From Capra hircus (taxonomy: Eukaryota > Chordata > Mammalia > Artiodactyla > Bovidae), in the NCBI RefSeq assembly GCF_001704415.2, contig NC_030811.1, forward strand, positions 73,178,069 through 73,242,068: DNA of 64,000 nt, read 5' to 3'. The notes under the pieces are model-generated. The model was not told the DNA's origin. It saw only the letters and a program-made list of their open reading frames with translations, and ran no database searches. The position numbers were made by a program, and so were the translations under genes. Positions 13,526 to 24,467 of the stretch are shown here, one piece after another; position 1 is the stretch's first letter, and each line of letters begins with the position of its first letter.

Positions 13526-14271
13526 CTTAGCATATCATTTGGAGGGTGTTCTGACTGTGGAAGAACAGATGAGTTGGGTAGTCCAGGGAATGCAGGAGCT
13601 CTTGTGAGCCTCATCTATAAATCAGATTAACCAGCTTCCTTCCCTCCCTCGGCCGCAGATTGTTTCTGGACCCTGCAGGAATCACAAGGCTTCTGAGTGC
13701 ACTGGGGCCCCACATGGGCAGTGGGATGCTCTCGTCTAAGGACTGGGCCGCCTCACTTAGCAGGCACCATGCAGGAAAACTGCAAAGCTCAAAAGCATGC
13801 TTAACACTTGCAAGGATCATGTTCTCCCAAACCCAAATTGGGACTGATAATTATGGTTCACACTCACAGGAACGGTAGGAGATAGCATTTTAAGTAGTGA
13901 CTGTCTCCAAAAATCCCATCTTGAGGCTCTGGTTTTCCAGGACACACTCACCTCCCTATGTCCTTCTAAACTGATTTGCTAAGAACTTAGACTCTCTTGG
14001 AAGTCACAGGCCACGGGGGGTGTTTTTGTACAACTCAGGTCTCCTGGTAAAAGGCTTTTAATCAGAACTGTACTTTTTTAGATTGTGAGCTAATCTAATG
14101 CATGGCATGGATGAATAAGGTACCTGCGACCTTTTCCACAGCAGGGCACTGAGTTCCGATGGAGGAAACACCATCCAAGTCTGTTTGCTCTGCTTCTATG
14201 AAGCCTGTTTGGAATCTTGCCAGGACTCAGTTCAATGCATAGAAACACTGAGGGCTTCTCTCTCACAGTGT

Positions 14272-14312
14272 GCTTGTGTGTGCACGCGCACACACACACA
14301 CATACACACACC
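14272..14312. repeat. Mixed (TG)n/(CA)n alternating purine-pyrimidine tract
   Basis: tgtgcttgtgtgtgcacgcg is followed by (CA)n. Long alternating runs of this sort can adopt Z-DNA, which is inference. Confidence 0.7.
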
Positions 14313-14689
14313 CCATCACCACCACCATCACCACTCCAGACAGCAATAACAGTGGATTTCATAGCCTAGTCAGGGGGCAGTTGCATTCAGGAAGCATTGT
14401 TTGCTGTTACGTGAAATAACTGTATTTGGAAGCTTCCACTGAGGGAGTAGCTAGACCCTGCAGGGGCACCTTTATTTAAGATGGTAATTGGCCCAGGAGA
14501 ACTCAGGGCTTCTTTTGTAGCTGAAGCACTCCTTCCAAAAGTTCTTCAAGGTTTCCTTGTGTGCACCACCCTGAACTAAGCCATTGCCATCTCATATCTG
14601 AATTAATCCAAAAGCTACCTCATTGGCCTCTCTACTTCCACCCCTGCTCCCCGCCTCCCTCAAGTGAATTCTCAAATCAGCACTCTGAG

Positions 14690-15110
14690 AGATGATTTAA
14701 AACAGAAAATATGTTGCACCCCTAACCCTGCCATGTCTCCTCATCACATTCAGAGCAAAAGCCAAAGTCTTTACCATGGTTTACAAAGCCCTACACAATG
14801 AGCCTCTCATCCCTCACTGCCTCATCATACACTCCACAGACTACACATACCCAACCCTACCCCCAGATACGCGCCCACTTTCCCACAGACACCTGTGCAA
14901 AGGCGTTTCCTCCGGTCCTCATGTTCATCACTGTTCCTCCAGCTAATCCTCAACCTGGTTTTCCCTTTGTGCTCTCTGCCTGGGGTGTCTTACCAGTTAC
15001 CTGCACGACTCTTTGCCTGCTTCCACTACTTGCCTCTCACCTAACTGTGGGCCTTCCTTGACCACACTATTTAAAGCAGCCATGCCCACCCTTCATAACC
15101 CTGACCTTGT
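14690..15110 (+). mobile_element. L2 LINE fragment
   Basis: L2-type text: tttacaaagccctacacaat, ctctgcctggggtgtctta, and gggccttccttgaccacac. An L2-like continuation lies at 15885-15995, so the two pieces may be one copy split by later sequence. Confidence 0.65.
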
Positions 15111-15139
15111 TCATAGTTCTCAATAGCCTTTTACCACCA

Positions 15140-15245
15140 TTAAGATATCATATATTTATATATAAGGGATATATATACCTACGACATGTGCATACATATG
15201 AGATATGCATACATGTGATATATATGTACATGTGTATAACCTGTT
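15140..15245. repeat. AT-rich TATATA/ATACAT low-complexity tract
   Basis: Runs of tatatatat and of acatgtg/acatatg alternate over about 100 bp. Confidence 0.7.
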
Positions 15246-15592
15246 CATCTATCATTTCTATGGAAATAAACAAAGGCTAACTATATGAGAAAAGCTAAGC
15301 ATATTTATTTGTGCCTTACTATAGTAAGCAAGTCAGCCACCATCACTCTTGTTTTGGCAGAGACTCAAAAGCAGGCAGAGGAATGGGAAAGCTTTGTAGT
15401 GGAACAAAGGGAAGGCTCGAGGTGCTCTGATTGGAGGCTGTCAGCCTGGGAAAGCTGTCAATGGGCTCACTGGAGGGAGTACATCCTATGGTGTACATTT
15501 AGTTTTCTCTGGCTGGTCCTAAGTTAGAAGTGGAGATAAAAATTAGGGAAGCCAACTGTTATTAATCAAGTCCTGGCCATCTGGGGCTGATA

Positions 15593-15680
15593 TCCCAGGG
15601 ACGGGGGAGCCTGGTGGGCTGCTGTCTATGGGGTTGCACAGAGTCGGACATGACTGAAGCAACTTAGCAGCAGCTACAGA
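15593..15680 (+). mobile_element. Bov-A SINE 3' fragment
   Basis: Matches the Bov-A 3' half from cccagggacgggggagcctg to the terminal cttagcagcagc. Confidence 0.85.
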
Positions 15681-15884
15681 ACTTATTGTTTAGCTTCCTG
15701 GATTGTTACTAGAAACAGCCATTCAGCTTCCTGTAAGTCTGACTTATGGCAGGCTGGCTTCCCAGGCTGTTTATTATAGATAAGGGGGTTGGTTTCCTGG
15801 ACAGGTTGCTACAGGTTGTGTGGGCCCAAGTTCTATTTTTATGTATGGTTGGACCATCATCCATTTGAATATTCAGTCTCTCAT

Positions 15885-15995
15885 CCCTCACTAGAATGTA
15901 AACACTAGGAACATTGTTTTATTTACTGCTCTCTTCCCGGAGCCTCGAGCAGTGCCTGGGACCTAATCGGCACTCAGTAACTATATGTTGATCAC
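15885..15995 (+). mobile_element. L2 3' end
   Basis: ctagaatgtaaacactagga followed by gagcagtgcctgggacctaa and cactcagtaac is the L2 3' terminus. Confidence 0.6.
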
Positions 15996-16694
15996 CGTCA
16001 CGTTTGTGTAAATCTAGTTAGAGAAGAGGTACTCTGCTTCATGACTCAGGTTGGAAACCAGCTGTCACCTTGCTTAATTCTATCCAGTTCTACAAGTGCT
16101 TGTTGAATACTTGCCACTCCTCCAGAAGGCTCTATATTGGCTGTGGTTATTCATCCCAGGTGACACAGGACAAGCACTGGCTGAAAATTGATTGACAGCC
16201 ATGATTCTGAATGCTTTAGCCTTCGCTCAACATTCTCTTCTCTCCCACCACAGACTCACAGCTAGCTCTAAGAGTCCTTCAGCGTCCAGGTCATCCCTCA
16301 CACTTGCAGAGACTGCTGTGGCCCCATCTGCTTTCTCCCATGCCCATTACCCACAAAACTCATTTATTTCACATGCAGTGCCAGCAGTGGCTGCTGTCTT
16401 TGCAAAGAACTGGCTATCGTCTCAGTTGTATTATTCCTTTAAGCAGGAGCCACATCTCACCTCCCATACACATAGTGGGGTCTCGGTGATCTGAGTCTGA
16501 CCCCCCTTCCCCACCTCATCCTGTGACTGACCTTTTCCCTGGCCTCAGAATACATCCATCCTCCACATAAGAAAGTCACACCTGACTCAGAGCTGCCATC
16601 CAGAGGTTATAAGCAGTACGCTGTTCAGATAACCCAAGACTGAGCCTCTCCTTGGGCATCTCAAGTATTTTCTAATAAAGGCTCCCTATTAAAT

Positions 16695-16815
16695 TTGGTT
16701 TTTTGGCCAAGCTGAGCAACATGCAGGATCTTAGTTCCCTGACCAAGGATTGAATCCGTGTCCCCCGCATTGGGAATGCGAAGTCTTAACCACTAGACCA
16801 CCAGACAAGTCCCCA
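16695..16815 (-). mobile_element. CHR-type SINE
   Basis: A tRNA-derived cetartiodactyl SINE in reverse: ggatcttagttccctgacca, accactagaccaccagac. Confidence 0.8.
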
Positions 16816-17251
16816 CATTAATTTTTTTTTAATATTTAAGTGATTCTGAAATATATCCTCTTCCAAAAGGGAAATTCCAGACTTGGGTTAATTTATCTTT
16901 CAAATAGAACACTCAAAGAACCAAGAAACAGACCAGGATGAGAATGCAAATAGAATCTTTGAGGATGGGTCACAGCAGGCTGCCTGTGGCCACAGCAGGC
17001 AGAGTGTAAGCTCTGCAAGGGCAGGGCCCTGGGGCTGCTGTGTTGACAACGAGTCAACACCTGGCACACAGTATTCACTCCGTAAACATTTACTGAATGA
17101 ATGGGAGGTATAAACACACACGTTAAGTTTGAAGTTAGAAATGCCAAGTTTCAATAGCCATCATTTTCTAGATTCACTCATTTGGTTGCTTTAATTTTCT
17201 CAGCCATTACAAAACACATTACACAAAAAGGCAAATGATAGATCTACAGAC

Positions 17252-17286
17252 GTGAAGTGAAGTGAAGACGTGAAGTGAAGTGAAGT
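17252..17286. repeat. Doubled GTGAA pentamer block at a SINE tail
   Basis: The 18-bp block acgtgaagtgaagtgaag occurs twice in tandem, directly abutting the SINE at 17287. Confidence 0.8.
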
Positions 17287-17391
17287 CGTTCAGTCGTGTC
17301 CGACTCTTTGCGACCCCATTGACTGTAGCCTACCAGGCTTCTCCATCCATGGGATTTTCCAGGCTGGAGTGGGTTGCCATTTCCTTCTCCC
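17287..17391 (-). mobile_element. Bov-A SINE
   Basis: Reverse-orientation Bov-A body (gttcagtcgtgtccgactct to tgccatttccttctcc). The tail is extended by the GTGAA block. Confidence 0.88.
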
Positions 17392-17700
17392 TACATACGT
17401 GAGAGAGGGCTATAAGGAGTGTAAGCATCATTGCCTAGTTTTTCTTCACATGTGCCCTGAACAAAACGGGACAGCGATGCAGACCCCGCTTCCTACTGAG
17501 CATGAGGGAAAGCTCCAACTTCAGAATTCACCATGGGCTTCCACATCCCTCAGTGGATCCCTCTGTGACCTGATCTCTGAACATGTTTGCTTTAATTTTT
17601 AATGACTCAGAATCAGGCAAGTCAACATTAGGTACAATAAATTTACATGTGATTAAGTCCTTGGGAAAGAAATGTGAGAGAACTTTTACATGGTTCCCAA

Positions 17701-17907
17701 TGGAGAAGGAAATGGCAACCCACTCCAGTGTTCTTGCCTGGAGAATCCCAGGGATGGAGGAGCCCGGTGGGCTGCCGTCTATGGGGTCGCACAGAATCGG
17801 ACACGACTGAAGCAACTTAGCAACAGCAATGGACAGAGAGCCTGGTGGGCTACAGTCCAGAGGGTCTCAAAGTCGGACACGACTGAAGCAACTTAGCAAC
17901 AGCAATG
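17701..17907 (+). mobile_element. Bov-A SINE with duplicated 3' half
   Basis: A Bov-A body to 17830 is followed by a second copy of the 3' half. Both end with cacgactgaagcaacttagc then aacagcaatg. Confidence 0.85.
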
Positions 17908-19084
17908 ATCCCTGGCTTGATTTTACTCAGGTAATTTATTTTTCAAACCTGGTTTAAATGATCTAGCCCTGGACCTGAGACTTCTGATTGCCCCTAATCA
18001 AATAGTCTAATATGCAAAAGAAAAAGGCAGTTTCTTTTGGCAGAAGTTTCCTGGTACCACTCCTGACCCATATCTTGGGCTCCTCAGTGTTCACATCTTG
18101 GGGCTTGGAAGACAATCAACTCTTCCTGCCCATCACCAGGGAGAGAAATGACTCTTCAAGCAGACCCTGGGCTTCGAGAGGTCCCTCCCTCTGCCTAACT
18201 TAAATCTCTCTTTCTGTCCAAGAAGCACGATCCCCTCCTGCCCTGTCATCACAGGAGAAGGGAGAACAGCTGTTCACCACCCTCCTTTTAATCATCCTTA
18301 ATGGGCTTGTAAACAGTTATCAGGCACCCCCTTCAGCCTTTTCGGAGCTTCATTTTACTTACATTGAGGCTGAGAGCTTCTGAGGAAGGCCTTTTACTCA
18401 GGGCTCCACAGACTTGCCGAGTCTTAAATGGGTAATCAGCCACTTCACCCACTTTAACCTCCACAAATGAGCAGCTCTGCCTTCTTTGCAAAATTTAAAA
18501 CTATTCAAGGGAGTTCCCTGGCAACCAACCCTTTATTAATAAATCACACTTGCTCTAGGCCAGGACGGGGCATTTTTTAAATGTTTCTTTTTCTTGAGAA
18601 GTCACACCAACGACAGCAGGCACACAATAAACAGTGCAGCTGCTCCCGCCCAAGTTCTGCATTTGCAGGATGGATCCTGGCTGCCACGTACAGGCCATCC
18701 CGGGCCTGGGGGAGTTCTCATCTGATACCCCAACCGGGAAAGTGGGTACTGCTCCAATGGACTCTCATCTAGTCCTTTCCTGTGGTCACAGCAGCTAGGG
18801 AGCAGAACATGGAGAGAAGGTGAGGATTGCTCGACCTCCACCAGGCATACATGGGAAATTTTCATTTCCTGTTCCATCACAGGGAGGCTTTATGTTTGGG
18901 TCATTGCTTGTGCCCACGGTGAATGTCTCAGCTGTCTGAACGGCTAGGGCTTCCCGTTGTGTCTCTACTCTGAGTCCTGTGTTCTCCCTCAAGAGGAGGT
19001 AGAGAAAGAGCTGGGCAGGTAGGTTGCAGGGTTGATGTTGTTTTAGCTTTGCAAAAAGGAGTGGCTTTATTTCAGAGGAATTTT

Positions 19085-19640
19085 CACCAGGATGGCTAAA
19101 ATGAAAAGGACTGACAACACCAAGTGTTGACCAAGGAGGAAAGCAATCAGAGCCCTCCATCATTGCTGGTGAAAGTGTAAACTGGAGCCACCAACTTCAG
19201 ACTCCTCAGATTCCAGCAATGGCTCTGGCCATCCCACTTCTAGGAATAGGCTCAGAAGAAACAAGTGTTTGTGCTACCAAAAGATGTGGAAAAGGAAGTT
19301 CACTGTGCTGTACCCTATAATAGTAAAAAAACAAAACAAAAAACTAGGAGCAGCCACCTAAATGTGGGATGGATAAATGACATATGGTAGATTCCCTCAA
19401 TGGAATAAGATACAGTGAAGAGACCTGGATGGTTACACACAGATATGCTTAGTAAAAGGAGCCAGACACAAAAGAGTGTGTTCTGTGTAATCCCATTTAT
19501 AGGAAATTCCAAAAAGGCAAAAGTAATTTGTGACAATAAAGACCCGAATAGTGGTTGCCTCTGGCAGGAGTCTACATGGTATCAAGCTGAGTGCCTTAGA
19601 TCTGTGCATCTTATTGCATTATCGGTTTTACCTTAATGAG
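19085..19640 (+). mobile_element. L1 3' end (old mammalian L1)
   Basis: ggctaaaatgaaaaggactg, cccacttctaggaata, gccagacacaaaagagtgtg and agtggttgcctctgg are L1 3' signature segments. It lies just beyond the CDHR3 poly(A) signal, antisense to the gene. Confidence 0.8.
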
Positions 19641-19674
19641 AAAGAATTAAAGGTATCTAGTGTGTTTTCTTCTT

Positions 19675-20207
19675 TCCAGATGAACAACTTATTATTTATT
19701 CATCCTTTTTTTCCCCCACTGCTCTGCCTCTTTAGAAAAAGATTAGAGGTGATTTACAATGGTGTTGAACTGTATTTGTCAGTGAAGAAATCTGAGAGAC
19801 ACCAAAATTAAGGCAGGAAAAAAAAAAGGTGGAACCAGATGGGAGGGTAGCCCTCAGAATTTAGGCAGCTGGCCTCCTGCACTTCCCAAGGGTGAATGGA
19901 ATGGAATGCGGCTTCCTAGAGTCAATATGCAGAAGAAACACAAGTCCACATTCAAGTTAACAGCCCAGCTGATCAGAGGCACAGATGATTGAGCAAAACC
20001 ACTCCTGGGCCATCTCAGAAAAAGGCAACTCTGGAATCAAACCCATTCCTGTTTAAAGTTTGTCAAACTTTCCTTCTGGGACCCTGGATCCCCTACATTT
20101 TCTGCCTCCCACCCTGCCCTCGAAGACAGTCAAGTTCGCGTGCTGTGTTGCCCAGTTCACGTCTCCGGGTGCCGTCTGCGGGATGCCCCTCTCGTGAAGG
20201 CTGGGCT
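19675..20207 (-). other. CDHR3: CDHR3 candidate 3' UTR
   Basis: This is the region from the TAG to just past a candidate poly(A) signal. Its first 51 nt are an in-frame relic of the longer human-type tail. The rest shows no open coding structure. The 3' boundary is inferred from the hexamer only and could lie further down. Confidence 0.45.
19695..19700 (-). terminator. Candidate poly(A) signal AATAAA for CDHR3
   Basis: TTTATT on the plus strand reads AATAAA on the minus strand, about 510 nt downstream of the TAG. It is a canonical hexamer at a plausible 3' UTR distance. An L1 fragment starts just beyond it at about 19640, so the signal is not obviously part of that repeat. No transcript evidence is available. 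Confidence 0.4.
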
Positions 20208-20461
20208 CTATTCTCTGGGGGTGCTCGGCATGCTGGCCTGGCTCCTGGGCCCCAGGCCTGCACCCTCAGCATGGACTCGGATGCTCAGACCATCTCTTCC
20301 CTTGTCAGTGCTCCTCGGTGGCCTGGTCCCTTCCCGAGGGACAGGTCTTCTTGCAGCAGCTCCCGGGGGGCTGGACTCTTTCCATTTTGGCATTTGGGTT
20401 AAGGAGTCTTTCCACTTTCTGGCTCCAGTTTTTGAGTTGAATTCATATATTGCCCCAGTAA
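20208..20461 (-). CDS. CDHR3: CDHR3 window exon w16: terminal coding exon, early TAG stop
   Basis: The coding part is 254 nt, with acceptor ctttttccccctag. It reads VTGAIYEFNSKTGARKWKD, then SLTQMPKWKESSPPG. This block is almost identical to human, suggesting a conserved cytoplasmic function of unknown nature. After it the tail is Arg/Pro/Gly-rich and diverges, ending STPRE and TAG (20208-20210). The recalled human tail runs 16 residues past this position. In this sequence 16 sense codons follow the TAG in frame and end at TGA (20157-20159), exactly where the human frame ends. Confidence 0.93.
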
Positions 20462-20698
20462 CTAGGGGGAAAAAGAAACACACAACCAATATATAAACAA
20501 AGGAATCCAAGTGCTTCTCTGCTCCCTCCTCTCCACTCAGCTCTCATCTCACCCCCAGCTAGAAAGAAGGAAAGCAGGCTTGTGAAAAACACAGACAAGC
20601 TTCACCAGCCTGCCCTTTCCAAGAGCTGAGCTACATGGCTCTGACCACACGGGTTGCAGATTTCAATGCTTCCCTAGAAAGAAAGGTTTAAGAGAGTC

Positions 20699-20900
20699 TC
20701 TTCCCCAGTGGCTCAGATGGTTGAGAATCTGCCTGCAGTACAGGAGACCTGGGTTCTATCCCTGGGTCGGGAAAATCCCCTAGAGAAGGACATGGCAAGC
20801 CCCTCCAATATTCTTGCCTGGAGAATCCCATGGACAGAGGAGCCTGGTGGGCTGCAGTCCATGGGGTTGCTAAGAGTCGGACACGACTGAGTGACTACCA
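20699..20900 (+). mobile_element. Bov-tA SINE
   Basis: Full tRNA-derived head (ccccagtggctcagatggtt) and Bov-A body. It lies in the last CDHR3 intron, antisense to the gene. Confidence 0.9.
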
Positions 20901-22187
20901 CTTTCACACTTCCACAAGGTCACCTCAGTGGCAGGACTAGAGGCCACAGAAGTCCGGAGCTTCAGATAAATTAGGTCCGTTTTCTCATGGAGTTACCCAT
21001 TATGTTCTGATGTGTTTGTTTAAAAAGACCCCCTGAATCCCTGCTATAAGCAGGAATCCACCAAGTAAGAAAAGAAACTTTGATTTTTATTTACGTTATG
21101 TTAGCAGAGATTTACAGACACAGACTCACAAATCTGGCCTCTATTGAGATGATGCAAGGGAGCCATTTTTATCATGTCGGTGCCAGCAGACGCTAATTGG
21201 TGTTTGTTCACATTCGTCCAGTTGGCTCATTTCTTCCTTTTTCCTTCTCTCAAAAACACAGACGCAGGAGAACAGCCTCGGCCCTTCCTGGCTTTTGCCC
21301 CAGAAGATCTAGTTTCCAGTGTGCCCCTGCTCCTGCAGCACGAGTGGCCTCTCAGGCAGAGGATCCCACCAGCACTTATGCTAATGTGGGCACATTATGG
21401 TAACAAGTACCTAATAATAGAGGGAAATTTAATTCCAGCAGCAGCAGCAGCCTCCCCTGGAGAGGAGCCATCCTCCTTCCGAGGAGGACCGAGCTGAGCC
21501 GTTCACATGTGAGGGTGGCAGGAAGCCAACACACTTGCCTCCCGAATTTGGTTTCCTTCCCTTTATTCACGTCTATAATTGAGCCTTTGTAAGTGAAGGG
21601 ATGTGTGTAAAGGAGCTAAATTTGGAGCTGATTTCATGGGGGTGATGAGAGCTCTGGAGGCCAGCTTTACCTTATGTTCATCTTGCCGACCAAGAAGAAA
21701 TTCTTGGCCCTGATCAAGGGAAAAAAGAAGCCAAGCTTGCCATTTCTCCATATCTCTCATTACCAACAGGATGGTGTTAGAAGCATTCAGAAAGGATGGG
21801 AGGAGTGGGGACGAGGGTGGGGGGAGATGGAGTCCCAGTAAGCAGAAAAAAAAAAAAAGTGGGTTATTGAATTCACAAATTCCTTAGTTGGTTTGTGATT
21901 CAGGAAAGGGAGGCTAGACAGAGGCCTGGTCCTTGATGGGGAGCCTCTCTGTGGAAATCTTCTGAGGCCTCACACGTGATCATATGCGTCAATATCAGCC
22001 AGCCAGCTCTGCTTTGAGCTGATCTCATGTTATAGGGAAGCCTTGAAGGGTCAGCATTGTGTAGGCACCACAACCAAGTGAGTTGACAGACTTGAGTGAA
22101 GAGCAGGACATTGGATAGGGTCCTCCATGACTCTGGCAGCCTGGAATATGAAAAGCCCACAGATAGGCGGCACTGCCATGTAATTAC

Positions 22188-22236
22188 CTGGGTCTGTGGC
22201 TTCTCCATCAAAGACTGTGTTTATCTGGATTGTTTC
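22188..22236 (-). CDS. CDHR3: CDHR3 window exon w15: 49-nt tail exon
   Basis: This 49-nt exon has acceptor ctgtctcttttccttag and donor gtaatt. It reads ETIQINTVFDGEATDP plus one base, close to human ETIQMNTIFDGEAIDP. Skipping w14 and w15 together would remove 81 nt and preserve frame, so an in-frame short-tail isoform is possible (inference). Confidence 0.93.
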
Positions 22237-23374
22237 CTAAGGAAAAGAGACAGTTTCAAGCACAGCTCTACACTCTTCCTCCCAGGCGAGGCTGCTCTTC
22301 CTTACAGCCCAGATTGCTCACCTGGGGCCTACCTGACATTTCTTTTTTCTATAGGTGCCATGCTAGGTGCAGGGGACACAGCGGTGGAGAGGCAGAGGTG
22401 GTTACTGCTTGCAGTCAAGCAGGAGCCATTGACAAAGAGGCATTGCAGTATACAGTGACAAAGCCTATGATGAGAGAATATAGGATACTATGGGGTCTTT
22501 GGGCAGGGGGTGGGAAGAAGCCATTTAATGCAGACTTGGGGGATAGGAAAGCATCCTGAGTAAATTCTATCTAAGCTGCACAGAAGGAAGAGACGAAATG
22601 CCATACAACACTGGCCAAGGTTGGCATCATCCAAGATCTGCCAGGCAGATGTCACATGCAGGACAGGCACAGAGCCGAGGCCAGTGCAATGTTGCATCTG
22701 GGGCTGGCCTGCCTCACCTAAGCCTAGGGCTCCAGGCCTTTTTCTTCCCCAGATCTGTACTTTGTGCTGCCCCCCAGGATCTGACCTCTGCCTCATAGAA
22801 ACACCCCCACCCCTCACGTAGTGCCCTTCCATGATGCCATTCTTCAGCAGGCTCACAAGGATGGTGTTTGGAGTTTAGTGGGCCTTCCACCCCTGTTTTC
22901 ATCACATAAGATATTACCTACTCACTTGCCCACAACTCCCTGCTGTGAAAAGAGAAGGAATGGAGATTGTATGGCTTTCATCCATTTGATCTGCTCAGAA
23001 GCTTCACTTTTTACAGTCTTGGGAATTGATTTATTTAATCGATGAATTTCATTGTACATAGTTCTCAGTCTCTGTGTGGCATCACAATAAGATCCAGGAG
23101 ACAGGGGATCACCTCTTCCTTCTGTTTGTACACAGACTGGTACTTACTTATAAGCACTTAGGGGACGGGTCTGAAACAGCACTTCCTCCTAGTCTTACAT
23201 ATCATTTCCCAAACTCATGAGTCTTGGGTCACAAGAGAGTCCTATTATCAGGGGCTAGGGAAACCTGGAGTGGTCACCTTCAAAATCTGTCACTTCCCAT
23301 GGGTGCATCAGATCAGTGAAAGGAAAACAAAGAGGTCAAGCAAAGAGGCAACTCCCCAGCTATCCTGTAATGCT

Positions 23375-23505
23375 TTGCATTTACATGAACTCTTCACAGT
23401 TTTCACAATATTTCCCCACTTATCTCATTCCGCCGATGAGGAATCTAAAGCTTAAAGAGGCTGAGGGATCCCCAAGGTCAAGGTCACATGGCCAAGCAGA
23501 GAGAG
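23375..23505 (+). mobile_element. MIR fragment
   Basis: Contains gatgaggaatctaaagctta and aggtcaaggtcacatggcc, the MIR core. It lies in the w14-w15 intron. Confidence 0.5.
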
Positions 23506-23539
23506 CCATTCCCAACCCCATGCACTACTCTTTTTCTAT

Positions 23540-23650
23540 CACTTTCCCCACAAGGTTGTGGAAAAGCGAAGCAAAACTAAATCCCACTGAAGATTCACTT
23601 TTCCCACAAGGTTGTGGAAAAGCGAAGCAAAACTAAATCCCACTGAAGAC
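23540..23650. repeat. 56-bp tandem duplication
   Basis: caaggttgtggaaaagcgaa begins at 23551 and again at 23607. The following bases match through cccactgaaga. Copy identity is complete over about 43 bp, so the duplication looks recent. Confidence 0.9.
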
Positions 23651-23972
23651 TGAAGCACCAGTTCTGGTCTTTAAGTTCCTCCCCACCTCCCCCAACTCAC
23701 TCTCCTGGAGAAGTGGTGTGGATAATAAACACCACTATTCAATATTTATGAAATCCAGTTCTTCTGCAAATATATCAGCAGACAAGTTCAGTGGAGGGAA
23801 CAAATTCTATCAGGAGCTCGTCACACAGCAATCAGTTCCAGTGGCCACGTACAGGCATCTCCCTGAATGATAAACACTCCCACGGGGCTGTGGCAGGGCT
23901 GCCTGGGAGGAGGACGAGAGCCTACCACCCCACCCTCCCCCAACCAGGTATCCAGGGGTCAGCCGTCCTTAC

Positions 23973-24004
23973 CACCATGACCTCTCTCTTTGTGTTTTTC
24001 ATTT
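23973..24004 (-). CDS. CDHR3: CDHR3 window exon w14: 32-nt small exon in the cytoplasmic tail
   Basis: This 32-nt exon has acceptor ctgttctcttccctgcag and donor gtaagg. Read in the frame set by w13 it gives EMKNTKREVMV, corresponding to ETKTAERDVVV in human. Joined directly to w12 it would shift frame and hit a stop in w15, so it depends on the microexon w13. The charged, lysine-rich composition fits a cytosolic juxtamembrane segment. Confidence 0.83.
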
Positions 24005-24256
24005 CTGCAGGGAAGAGAACAGAAGTTAAGCTTCTTAGACACTAAATTGACCTTAAAATTCTACCTCCACCATGAGCTCTCATCTTCTCTGAGCTTAGTA
24101 TTACAGGCACAGCAAAGAATTTTCTGTCCCCAGACATGTTTGTTGACAGCCTTCCATCTCAGAAACACACACACATCATACACAATTAAAACAATTTAAA
24201 AATTCTTTTTCCATGTTATTGTTATTATTAGAAATTAGCTTTTAAATGGCTTTGTA

Positions 24257-24467
24257 TGTGCGTGCTAAGTCGCTTTAGTTGTGTCTGACTCTTTGCGACT
24301 CTATGGACTGTAGCCAGCCAGGCTCCTTTGTCCATCAGACTTTCCAGGCAAGAATACTGGAGTGGGTTGCCATACCTTTCTCCTGGGGATCTTCCCAACC
24401 GAGGAATCAAACCCAGGTCTACTGCATTGCAGGCAGATTCTTTACCGTCTGAGCCAGCAGGGAAGCC
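24257..24467 (-). mobile_element. Bov-tA SINE
   Basis: Full-length reverse copy (gtgtctgactctttgcgact through gagccagcagggaagcc). It lies in the w13-w14 intron in the same sense as CDHR3. Confidence 0.9.

Larger units (their letters stand above)
1..19674. other. Intergenic region downstream of CDHR3
   Basis: No exon of a recognisable gene was found on either strand here. In human, the neighbour beyond the CDHR3 3' end is SYPL1, convergent and tens of kb away (recalled), so its absence is expected. The interval contains the BovB, SINE, L1, L2 and MIR elements listed separately. Gaps such as 2560-4490, 5960-7900, 9180-11100 and 17910-19080 show only low-grade unique or decayed sequence. Confidence 0.7.

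Noticed and set aside
1..19674. Possible SYPL1 exons downstream of CDHR3
   Set aside because: Expected neighbour by human synteny, but no segment translating to a synaptophysin-like protein was recognised. It probably lies beyond the window start.
20699..20770. tRNA-like sequence at SINE heads (also at 7928, 46591, 57293, 63559)
   Set aside because: These are the tRNA-derived heads of Bov-tA SINEs, not tRNA genes. They run straight into the Bov-A body.
22334..22352. Candidate 16-nt exon (ag then AAAAAAGAAATGTCAG then gtaggc) on the minus strand
   Set aside because: The length fits the phase, but the acceptor lacks a pyrimidine tract and the peptide does not resemble the human tail.
22930..22956. 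Candidate microexon with acceptor ccttctcttttcacag and donor gtgagt on the minus strand
   Set aside because: The exon would be 17 nt, the wrong length modulo 3 for the tail. Using the next donor adds a stop codon. The 14-nt exon at 25480-25493 fits instead.
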